Part shown: in pieces, positions 1 to 6,992 of the stretch | Layout of the letters: each line of letters opens with the position of its first letter | How positions within the stretch are numbered: the stretch's first letter is position 1 | Source of the DNA: Fodinibius sp050117475 | GTDB lineage: Bacteria; Bacteroidota; Rhodothermia; Balneolales; Balneolaceae | NCBI GenBank assembly: GCA_050117475.1 | Contig: JASFMR010000090.1 | Location: 1 to 14,053, forward strand | Direction: 5' to 3' | Length of the DNA stretch: 14,053 nucleotides | Notes under the pieces: generated by a model | Told to the model about the DNA's origin: nothing | Seen by the model: only the letters and a program-made list of their open reading frames with translations | Database searches by the model: none | Made by a program: the position numbers and the translations under genes

Positions 1-843
1 GTAGCCATCCTGGTCTTCTTTATAGCCGTGGGCTTTCAGGGTGTTGACACCGGTAACCTGTCGGTTAAGCAATGGACGCCCATGCTGCAGGTTGCAGCCG
101 GCGGAATGATCATTTTCCTGGCCTATGAGGGATTTGAACTCATTGCCAATACCGCCCAGGATATTGCCCGTCCGGAATCTAATCTACCTCGAGCCCTATA
201 CAGCTCCATAGGCTTTGTTATCATTCTGTATGTGCTTATTGCCATAGTCAGTATCGGCAACCTGGCCGTACCCAAAATCGTCGAAGCAAGAGATTATGCA
301 TTGGCTGAGGCCGCCAAACCCTTTTTGGGCCAACCCGGATTTACATTGATCTCCATAGCCGCCATGCTTTCCACCTTTTCCGCAATCAATGCCACCCTTT
401 ACGGGGCATCCCGGCTCAGTTACATCATCGCAAAAGAGGGGGAACTGCCCAAAGTACTGGAAAAGAAAATCTGGAATCAACCTATTGAAGGCTTAATCAT
501 TACCACAGTACTGGCATTGTTACTGGCCAACCTTGCCGACCTCTCAGAAATATCAACGATGGGCAGTTCCGGCTTTCTACTGATTTTTGCGGCGGTCAAT
601 GCCTCCAATATCAAGCTTTCTTCAAAAACCGGCAGCAAGCGGTGGATCTCTATTGCCGGGCTCATTAGTTGTCTTGCCGCTTTTGGTGCTTTACTGTGGT
701 ACACCCTTACTAACAGCCCTACAAAACTTTGGATATTGGGGGGTATGATTTTGATTGTATTCCTGATTGAATTTATCTACCGTGAATACCGGGGGAAACC
801 GCTGGTTTTTCCGGAAGAGGAATCCCACAAACAAGACACATAA
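1..843 (+). CDS. APC-superfamily amino-acid permease, C-terminal part (5' end outside window)
   Basis: The reading frame is open from base 1, so the GTG at 28 is an internal codon and the true start lies upstream. What remains (about 280 residues) is highly hydrophobic, with roughly seven to eight membrane segments. It carries the APC-family core stretch FLAYEGFELIANTAQDI (bases about 115-165), followed by a PxxNLPRAL segment typical of the cytoplasmic loop in amino acid/polyamine permeases. A later YGASRLSYIIAKEGELP segment is another family hallmark, the conserved loop before the last four helices. The tail after the last helix is short and charged and ends EESHKQDT. The protein is an inner-membrane secondary transporter, probably for an amino acid or polyamine; the substrate cannot be read. 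It is separated from glpK by 200 bp, so it is probably not in the same transcript. The family call is firm. Confidence 0.85.
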   Translation, partial: VAILVFFIAVGFQGVDTGNLSVKQWTPMLQVAAGGMIIFLAYEGFELIANTAQDIARPESNLPRALYSSIGFVIILYVLIAIVSIGNLAVPKIVEARDYALAEAAKPFLGQPGFTLISIAAMLSTFSAINATLYGASRLSYIIAKEGELPKVLEKKIWNQPIEGLIITTVLALLLANLADLSEISTMGSSGFLLIFAAVNASNIKLSSKTGSKRWISIAGLISCLAAFGALLWYTLTNSPTKLWILGGMILIVFLIEFIYREYRGKPLVFPEEESHKQDT

Positions 844-908
844 CACGATAATACCAATTTGTATCCGCAATTATGAACGAAGTAGCACGGGTGGTGATTA
901 TTAAAATA

Positions 909-922
909 ATACATTAATGTAT
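909..922. promoter_or_regulatory. Perfect 14-bp palindrome upstream of glpK, possible operator
   Basis: ATACATTAATGTAT is a perfect inverted repeat in the 200-bp gap between the permease and glpK, about 120 bp before the glpK start. It is preceded by an AT-rich inverted stretch, ATTATTAAAATAAT (897-910). A symmetric AT-rich site fits a dimeric repressor or activator, but no regulator gene is present in the window and AT-rich palindromes arise by chance. I see no convincing -33/-7 promoter pair, terminator or small gene in the rest of the gap (844-1043). Confidence 0.3.
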
Positions 923-1043
923 AGGGTTGACGCCTAAGATCATCGACTCGCTGAAGCAGACGCAAATAACGACTGAATAATTCATAGGAGCCGAAACGAT
1001 AGGGGCATTGGGGAGGTAACCCAGGAATTAATATAGTTGACTT

Positions 1044-2546
1044 ATGAAGCAAGCATCATTTATTCTAGCTTTTGATCAGGGTACAACCAGCTCTCGGGCT
1101 ATACTCTTTAATCGGGAAGGCAATATTATATCCCAAGCTCAAAAAGAGTTTGAACAAATTTTTCCCACACCGGGATGGGTTGAACACGATCCGAATGAAA
1201 TATGGTCTTCACAGACCAGTGTAGCTGCAGAAGCAGTTATCCGGGCCGGTATCAATCCCCGGGAAATCGCGGGAATCGGTATTACCAACCAAAGAGAAAC
1301 CACGATTGTCTGGGACCGTAAAACCGGTCAACCTGTATACAACGCAATCGTATGGCAAGACCGCAGAACGGCCGAACTGACTGATCGACTCAAAAAAGAG
1401 GGGATGGCTGAACTGTTCCGTTCAAAGACAGGCCTGATACTAGACCCGTACTTCTCGGGTACAAAAATAAAGTGGATCCTCGATAACGTAGAGGGCGCTC
1501 GGCAAAAGGCTGAAAAGGGTGATCTGCTGTTCGGTACCGTAGACTCCTGGCTAATTTGGAAGATGACCGGCGGCAATGTTCATGTCACCGATGTCACCAA
1601 TGCCAGTCGGACGCTGTTATATAACATCCGTGAGCTAAAATGGGATCGTGAACTGCTGGATATTCTTGACATTCCCTCTTCCATGCTACCGAAGGTTCGT
1701 ACTTGCAGTGAAGTTTACGGGGAAACAGCCGGCGAAATTTTTGCCCCCCGGATTCCTATTTCCGGCATTGCCGGCGACCAGCAAGCGGCCCTGTTCGGAC
1801 AGGTTTGTACACAAAAAGGGATGGCGAAGAATACCTACGGTACCGGCTGTTTTATGCTGATGAATACCGGATCCACCCCCATCACCTCTGATAATAAATT
1901 ATTGACAACCATCGCCTGGCAGCTGAATGACAGGGTTGAATATGCCCTGGAAGGCAGTGTTTTCATGGGCGGAGCTGTCGTCCAATGGCTGCGTGACGGG
2001 CTTAAGGTGATCAGCAGTTCGGAAGAAATTGAAGAACTGGCATCGCGCGTCGAACACAGCGGCGGCGTGTACCTGGTGCCGGCATTCTCAGGGCTTGGGG
2101 CACCGCACTGGGATCCGCATGCACGCGGGACCATCACTGGCCTGACACGGGGTACCACTGCTGCCCACCTGGCCCGCGCCGCCCTCGAAGGTATTGCCTT
2201 TCAATCCGTAGACTTGCTCAAAGCGATGGAAACAGATTCAGGTATCCGGCTTAAAGAACTTAGAGTAGACGGCGGAGCCTCCGTCAACAAACTGTTGATG
2301 CAATTCCAGGCCGACATTCTCGGGGTTCCGGTGGTACGGCCTTCTATTACCGAAACTACGGCACTGGGAGCCGCATACCTGGCCGGTTTAGCTGTGGGCT
2401 TTTGGTCGGATCTTGACGAGATATCACAGCAGTGGGAAATCTCAACAACTTACCATCCCGAACTGGAGAAAGACAAAATTGAAACACTTAAAAGCGGATG
2501 GAATCGGGCCGTCGAACGAGCCAAGGGATGGAATAAAACTGACTAG
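1044..2546 (+). CDS. glpK: Glycerol kinase
   Basis: Cytoplasmic FGGY-family kinase making sn-glycerol-3-phosphate from glycerol and ATP. At 500 residues it is the normal family length and looks intact. The N-terminal phosphate-binding motif DQGTTSSRA (residues 11-19), the glycerol-contact segment TNQRETT (81-87, with R84 and E85), Y136 and the catalytic segment GIAGDQQAALFGQ (241-253, with D245) are all in place. The C-terminal lobe carries VDGGASVN (408-415), the second FGGY signature region. The segment where Firmicute GlpK has the HPr-phosphorylated histidine reads GEIFAPRIP here (230-238), without that His, so control by PTS phosphorylation is not expected. The ATG at 1044 is chosen because it places the DQGTT motif at the usual distance from the N-terminus; there is no Shine-Dalgarno close to it. 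glpD follows after 31 bp, giving a two-step glycerol branch. No glpF facilitator or glpR regulator is next to it. Confidence 0.96.
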   Translation: MKQASFILAFDQGTTSSRAILFNREGNIISQAQKEFEQIFPTPGWVEHDPNEIWSSQTSVAAEAVIRAGINPREIAGIGITNQRETTIVWDRKTGQPVYNAIVWQDRRTAELTDRLKKEGMAELFRSKTGLILDPYFSGTKIKWILDNVEGARQKAEKGDLLFGTVDSWLIWKMTGGNVHVTDVTNASRTLLYNIRELKWDRELLDILDIPSSMLPKVRTCSEVYGETAGEIFAPRIPISGIAGDQQAALFGQVCTQKGMAKNTYGTGCFMLMNTGSTPITSDNKLLTTIAWQLNDRVEYALEGSVFMGGAVVQWLRDGLKVISSSEEIEELASRVEHSGGVYLVPAFSGLGAPHWDPHARGTITGLTRGTTAAHLARAALEGIAFQSVDLLKAMETDSGIRLKELRVDGGASVNKLLMQFQADILGVPVVRPSITETTALGAAYLAGLAVGFWSDLDEISQQWEISTTYHPELEKDKIETLKSGWNRAVERAKGWNKTD

Positions 2547-2577
2547 CTATACGTGAGTTAATAATACTGACATTATT

Positions 2578-4140
2578 ATGGATAGAGACCAACAAATACA
2601 GCACCTAAAAGACAAACCGGAAGTTTGGGATTTTATCATTATCGGCGGCGGGGCCACAGGCCTGGGAACAGCTGTCGAAGCGGCTTCTAGGGGGTATAAA
2701 ACGCTGTTGCTTGAGCAGCATGACTTTGCAAAAGGGACCTCCAGCCGAAGTACCAAACTGGTGCACGGTGGTGTTCGATACCTTCGCCAGGGAAACGTTG
2801 CACTGGTACTGGAAGCACTGAGAGAACGCGGACTGTTGATGCGCAATGCCCCACACCTGGTAAAAAACCAATCTTTTATTGTTCCCAACTACGACTGGTG
2901 GGAAGGCCCTTTCTACGGTATCGGACTCAAAATTTACGATAAGCTGGCGGGCGACCTGGGGCTGGCCCCCACCACACGACTCTCTCGTGACGAAGTCCTT
3001 AAATATATCCCCACCCTTGAATCCAAAGGCCTAAACGGCGGGGTTATTTATCATGACGCCCAATTCGACGATTCCCGGCTTGCCGTCAACCTATTGCAAA
3101 CGCTATATGATCAAGATGGCATTGGCATAAACTATACAAAAGTGACCGGGCTGCTCAAAGCGAATAGCCTTATTTCCGGGGTCACGGCCCGCGATGAGTT
3201 ATCGGGAGAAACATTTGAAATCCAGGGACGTGTCGTAGTCAATGCCACCGGTGTTTTCACAGATAGCATTCGAAAAATGGATGATCCGGACATCGACTCC
3301 ATCATTCAGCCAAGCCAGGGGGTCCATATTGTCCTCGACAAATCATTCCAGCCCGGGGAAAGTGCAATTATGGTCCCTAAAACTGATGACGGACGCGTTC
3401 TTTTTGCTGTGCCATGGTATAACCGCATCATTGTAGGCACCACCGATACCCCTGTAGCATCTCCCTCCCTGGAACCCAGGGCCATGGACGAGGAAATTGA
3501 CTTTCTTTTGACTCATGCCGCCCGGTACCTGACTAAGGATCCCGAACCGGATGATGTCCTCAGCGTCTTTGCGGGACTCCGTCCCTTGGTTTCTCATGGC
3601 AATAACAAGCGCACCGCCAACATCTCGCGGGACCACTCCCTGATCATTGATCCATCCGGACTGGTAACCATCACCGGTGGCAAATGGACGACGTATCGAA
3701 AAATGGCTGAAGATACGGTCAATGAAGCCTCTGTCGTAGCAGGACTCGATGAACGTGAGTCGATTACGGAAAACCTTCGCTTGCACGGTTGGCTTAAGAA
3801 CTCAGAAGCGGCCGACCCCTATGAGATGTATGGATCCGATGCCCTTTCACTGAAAAAGATGGCAGAAGAGAATCAAGGCTGGGAAAAACCATTGCATCCC
3901 AACTTACCCTATGGAACCACTGAAGTGATATGGGCGGCCCGCAATGAAATGGCCCAGACTGTCGAGGATGTGCTGGCACGCCGTACGCGGGCCCTGTTAC
4001 TCGATGCCCGCGCTAGCATCAAAATGGCAAAACCGGTGGCCGAACTGCTGGCCAAAGAGCTCTGCCACAATGAAGAATGGATAGAACAACAAGTCAAAGA
4101 GTATACCGAACTGGCCAAGGGATATTTGTTGACCCCTTAA
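2578..4140 (+). CDS. glpD: FAD-dependent glycerol-3-phosphate dehydrogenase
   Basis: Oxidises glycerol-3-phosphate to dihydroxyacetone phosphate, passing electrons through FAD to the quinone pool; the family acts at the inner face of the cytoplasmic membrane. It has 520 residues, within the usual range. The N-terminal dinucleotide fold is IIGGGATGLG (21-30), followed by the GlpD signature GTSSRSTKLVHGGVRYL (53-69). The catalytic-domain end ITGGKWTTYRKMAED (365-379) is the second family signature. The C-terminal alpha-helical domain (about 396-515) carries ARRTRALLLDA, as in other GlpD proteins. There is no signal peptide or membrane helix, as expected. It sits 31 bp after glpK in the same direction, so the two are almost certainly co-transcribed. 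The ATG at 2578 lies 18 residues before the Rossmann fold, and no Shine-Dalgarno is visible. Confidence 0.96.
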   Translation: MDRDQQIQHLKDKPEVWDFIIIGGGATGLGTAVEAASRGYKTLLLEQHDFAKGTSSRSTKLVHGGVRYLRQGNVALVLEALRERGLLMRNAPHLVKNQSFIVPNYDWWEGPFYGIGLKIYDKLAGDLGLAPTTRLSRDEVLKYIPTLESKGLNGGVIYHDAQFDDSRLAVNLLQTLYDQDGIGINYTKVTGLLKANSLISGVTARDELSGETFEIQGRVVVNATGVFTDSIRKMDDPDIDSIIQPSQGVHIVLDKSFQPGESAIMVPKTDDGRVLFAVPWYNRIIVGTTDTPVASPSLEPRAMDEEIDFLLTHAARYLTKDPEPDDVLSVFAGLRPLVSHGNNKRTANISRDHSLIIDPSGLVTITGGKWTTYRKMAEDTVNEASVVAGLDERESITENLRLHGWLKNSEAADPYEMYGSDALSLKKMAEENQGWEKPLHPNLPYGTTEVIWAARNEMAQTVEDVLARRTRALLLDARASIKMAKPVAELLAKELCHNEEWIEQQVKEYTELAKGYLLTP

Positions 4141-4199
4141 CCGGAGCTTTAAGTCCCCTGGGTTCAGCCATTTTTAGAAAGCTGTGCCCTATTTAAACA

Positions 4200-4227
4200 T
4201 TGCAATAAACCCACGTTTTTATATTTT
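4200..4227 (+). promoter_or_regulatory. Candidate Bacteroidota-type promoter for the GH31 gene
   Basis: TTG at 4200-4202 and TATATTTT at 4220-4227 are separated by 17 nt. The known Bacteroidota primary-sigma consensus is TTG/TTTG, about 17-19 nt, TAnnTTTG; the -7 element here matches all but the final G. Transcription would begin near 4233, leaving an untranslated leader of about 30 nt before the ATG at 4264. This is the best promoter-like site I found in the window. It suggests the GH31 gene can be transcribed independently of glpKD. Confidence 0.4.
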
Positions 4228-4263
4228 CGGAGTTCTATATCAAATACAGAAATAACCCACTTA

Positions 4264-6771
4264 ATGCCTGATAGCGAAATAAAGAAGGACCTCACCGAAG
4301 GAGCAGAACGCAAAGCCGATGTTGTCAACCGTCGTCGTCCCAATCGAATTTCATCGCATCGAGTCGATGGTAACGTCCTCTATTTCAAATCGAAAAATAC
4401 TATAACGCTCCGGATCACCGTCCACACCCCGGAAATCATCCAGTTTAAATATATTTTAGAGGGTGATAACCCCTCTGATTTTTCCTATGCCATTGACCCG
4501 GGTTTTAAACCCGGAACCGTCTCCTTTGAACTAAAGGAACAAGACTCCCATTTTGAGATTTCAACCGATTCCCTTCTTTGCCGCATTGCAAAAAAAGATA
4601 TGAAGGCTGTATTCCTGGACCAGGAGGAAAATGTGCTTTGCAAGGACAAAAAACCGTATTTCCGCAAAGACAGCCTCATGAAGGGCATCACCGAGGTCAG
4701 GATCACCAAAGAGGCTCCGGCCGATACCACCTACTACGGGCTTGGAGATAAAATTACAAAAGAAGGCTTGCGCGGCGAATCCTTTGAAAACTGGAACACT
4801 GATTCCTATGCCTATGAGCTTGATGATTGGCGGGACCCCCTGTACCGGAGCATCCCGTTCTATGCTGCACTGAACAATGGACAAGCTTATGGCATCTTCA
4901 TGGATAATACGTACCGGTCCAAATTCGACTTCGACTCCAAAAGGGACGACAGCCTAGTCTTTTCGGCCGCTGGCGGATGCATGAACTATTATTTTATCTA
5001 TGGCCCGGAACTTACCACGGTGACCGAACGATATACCCAGCTGACGGGAACCCCCGAAATGCCCCCGTTGTGGGCCCTGGGCTATCACCAATGCCGATGG
5101 AGCTACTTCCCTGAATCACGTGTTTGTGAAATTGCCGATACCTTCCGCAAAAAGAATATCCCCTGCGATGCCATTTACCTGGACATCGATTATATGGACG
5201 AGTATCGCTGTTTTACCTGGGACAGGGAACGTTTTCCCAACCCCGGGGAAATGATTTCGGACTTAAAAGAGAAGGGATTCAAGACCGTTGTCATGATTGA
5301 CCCCGGGATCAAAGTAGATGACAACTATTTTGTTTATAAAGAAGCATTGGAAAAGGACTACTTCTGCAAACGCCCCGACGGTGAACTCATGACCGGTCCG
5401 GTATGGCCACCTAAAGTGGCTTTCCCGGACTATACGGATCCCGAAGTTCGGGAATGGTGGGGCCAACTTTATGAAGCATTTATACAACAAGACGGAGTCG
5501 GCGGAGTATGGAATGATATGAACGAGCCCGCCGTCTTTGAAGTGAACAGCAAAACCTTCCCGGAAAATATCCGTCACAATTTTGACGGGCAACCTTCCAG
5601 CCACAAGAAGGCACATAACATCTACGGAATGCAAATGGCCAGGGCATCGCTCAGCGGAATCAAGAAATTCAACAACGGCAAACGGCCGTTTCTGCTGACC
5701 CGTGCCAATTTCTCCGGAGGGCAACGTTATGCCGCCCTCTGGACCGGCGATAACATCGCCAACTGGGAACACCTTCGGTTAGCCAACCAACAGTGCCAGA
5801 GGCTCAGCATCTCAGGATATTCTTTTGTCGGCTCCGATATCGGCGGTTTTGTAGAACAACCCAGTGCGGAACTGTTCACCCGCTGGCTTCAGCTCGGTAT
5901 CTTTCACCCGCTCTTCCGTAACCACAGTATGGGCTACAATGTGGATGGGGGGGCTGCCGTGCAAAAGGATGCTGTCGAACTCCAGAAGGCAAGGGCCGAT
6001 GCCGACCAGGAGCCCTGGACATTCGGAGATCAATACACCGAAATCAATCGTTCCATTATCGAACTGCGATATCGACTACTCCACTACCTGTACACCGCAT
6101 TCTGGCAATATGTGAACGAAGGCACTCCCATCTTGCGTCCACTCCCCTATGTTGATCAAAGCGATCTCAAGGCCGAAGAATATACCGAGGAATTCCTTTT
6201 CGGCGACAACATCCTGGTATCACCGGTTGTACAAAGAGGGAAACGAAAGGTTGAAACATATTTTCCTGAAGGAAGATGGTATGACTTTCGTACAAATCAC
6301 TGTTATGCGGGCCCAAAAAGCTGCACCATTGATGCCCCACTGAACGAGATTCCTTTTTTCGTTAAAGAGGGGACGGTGTTGCCATTACGCGAGTTAATGC
6401 AGTACACCCGGGAACGAGATCCCGAAGTATTAGAACTCAATATTTACTACGCGGAAAGCAACTCCGAAACTATCCTGTATGAAGATGCAGAAGACGGGTA
6501 TGATTACAAAAAGGGTAACTATCGGCTCAGCAGCTTCCGGATGGTTCCGGATACCGAAGATAAAAGGCTGATCATAAAAAAGACACAGGAAGGCGACTGG
6601 GTTCCCAGCTATTCCAACATAAAAGTCAATATTATCGGCCTTCCGTTTAGCTGCAAGACCATTCGCCTGGACGGCTATGAAGTGGAAGTAAAAACAGATC
6701 AATTGAGCACAGGCAACGTCTACAAAGCGCACATTGACGGCGATTTTAACACATTAGAAGTGTGCGGCTAG
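4264..6771 (+). CDS. Glycoside hydrolase family 31 alpha-glucosidase, cytoplasmic
   Basis: An 835-residue retaining glycosidase of clan GH-D that releases glucose from alpha-glucosides. Residues about 30-250 form the N-terminal beta-sandwich, 260-610 the (beta/alpha)8 barrel, and the rest the C-terminal beta domains. The barrel carries ALGYHQCRWSY (271-281), IYLDIDYMD (304-312), the nucleophile motif WNDMNEP (416-422, nucleophile D418), the acid/base segment LWTGDN (492-497, D496), VGSDIGGF (522-529) and FRNHS (551-555). All are hallmarks of GH31 alpha-glucosidases. The N-terminus is charged and polar with no signal peptide, so the enzyme acts inside the cell on imported substrate. It lies 123 bp after glpD and 221 bp before the symporter, so it may be its own transcription unit. 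Alpha-glucosidase is the best call. Alpha-xylosidase or a specialised glucoside hydrolase, for example for glucosylglycerol, cannot be excluded from motifs alone. Confidence 0.93.
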   Translation: MPDSEIKKDLTEGAERKADVVNRRRPNRISSHRVDGNVLYFKSKNTITLRITVHTPEIIQFKYILEGDNPSDFSYAIDPGFKPGTVSFELKEQDSHFEISTDSLLCRIAKKDMKAVFLDQEENVLCKDKKPYFRKDSLMKGITEVRITKEAPADTTYYGLGDKITKEGLRGESFENWNTDSYAYELDDWRDPLYRSIPFYAALNNGQAYGIFMDNTYRSKFDFDSKRDDSLVFSAAGGCMNYYFIYGPELTTVTERYTQLTGTPEMPPLWALGYHQCRWSYFPESRVCEIADTFRKKNIPCDAIYLDIDYMDEYRCFTWDRERFPNPGEMISDLKEKGFKTVVMIDPGIKVDDNYFVYKEALEKDYFCKRPDGELMTGPVWPPKVAFPDYTDPEVREWWGQLYEAFIQQDGVGGVWNDMNEPAVFEVNSKTFPENIRHNFDGQPSSHKKAHNIYGMQMARASLSGIKKFNNGKRPFLLTRANFSGGQRYAALWTGDNIANWEHLRLANQQCQRLSISGYSFVGSDIGGFVEQPSAELFTRWLQLGIFHPLFRNHSMGYNVDGGAAVQKDAVELQKARADADQEPWTFGDQYTEINRSIIELRYRLLHYLYTAFWQYVNEGTPILRPLPYVDQSDLKAEEYTEEFLFGDNILVSPVVQRGKRKVETYFPEGRWYDFRTNHCYAGPKSCTIDAPLNEIPFFVKEGTVLPLRELMQYTRERDPEVLELNIYYAESNSETILYEDAEDGYDYKKGNYRLSSFRMVPDTEDKRLIIKKTQEGDWVPSYSNIKVNIIGLPFSCKTIRLDGYEVEVKTDQLSTGNVYKAHIDGDFNTLEVCG

Positions 6772-6783
6772 GGTGGATTTTAC

Positions 6784-6806
6784 GGCACTGGTGACCAAAC
6801 CGTGCT
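6784..6806 (+). terminator. Possible hairpin terminator after the GH31 gene
   Basis: Twelve bases after the GH31 stop codon the sequence can fold: GCAC (6785-6788), one bulged T, GGT (6790-6792), loop GACCAA, ACC (6799-6801), GTGC (6802-6805), with a flanking G-T wobble. A seven-pair stem at a gene end suggests a transcription stop or RNA-end stabiliser. It is followed by TTATAAAG rather than a run of T, so it is not a canonical intrinsic terminator. Confidence 0.3.
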
Positions 6807-6864
6807 TATAAAGCTATTCAAGAATTTTCTTATTAAAGCATAATTTTTCAGAATTCATGAGCTG

Positions 6865-6904
6865 TTCATTACAATTATTTTCATCTCTCCCAGTAATTCA
6901 TTAC
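6865..6904 (+). repeat. Direct repeat TTCATTAC x2 in the symporter leader region
   Basis: TTCATTAC occurs at 6865-6872 and 6897-6904, a 32-bp period close to three helical turns. The shorter core TTCAT also occurs at 6854 and 6880, giving four copies within about 50 bp. They lie 90-140 bp upstream of the symporter ATG, in the AT-rich 221-bp gap that should hold the promoter of the downstream operon. Helically phased half-sites suggest an activator or repressor binding region, but the gap is AT-rich and chance repeats are likely. I could not assign a clear promoter pair here; TATAAT at 6906-6911 lacks a partner at the right distance. Confidence 0.28.
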
Positions 6905-6992
6905 CTATAATTTTTATTTATTCTACTGCAGGTTTATTACTTAACAAATAGTAACGGCTGATTTTTGGGGTCACAGCCATAATGAAAATCAT

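Noticed and set aside
1010..1016. GGGGAGG as a ribosome binding site for an earlier glpK start
   Set aside because: No ATG, GTG or TTG follows at a usable distance, and the ATG at 1044 already gives the normal GlpK N-terminus.
1032..1039. TATAGTTG as a -7 promoter element for glpK
   Set aside because: It is only five bases before the ATG, which would leave essentially no leader, and no TTG sits at the right distance upstream.
777..1052. Minus-strand open frame spanning the permease end and the gap before glpK
   Set aside because: The translation is Tyr/His/Cys-rich with no recognisable domain, and half of it is antisense to the permease; not credible as a gene.
3343..3786. Minus-strand open frame of 147 codons inside glpD
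   Set aside because: Antisense to the conserved GlpD catalytic domain; no family resemblance and no independent spacing or promoter.
4145..4183. AGCTTT ... AAAGCT inverted repeat after glpD with an inner TGG/CCA and a T run, as a terminator
   Set aside because: The outer stem has a long loop and the inner stem is only three pairs; too weak to call.
5263..5772. Minus-strand open frame of 169 codons inside the GH31 gene
   Set aside because: It lies wholly opposite a strongly conserved coding region with catalytic motifs, and its translation has no recognisable features; it is a shadow frame.
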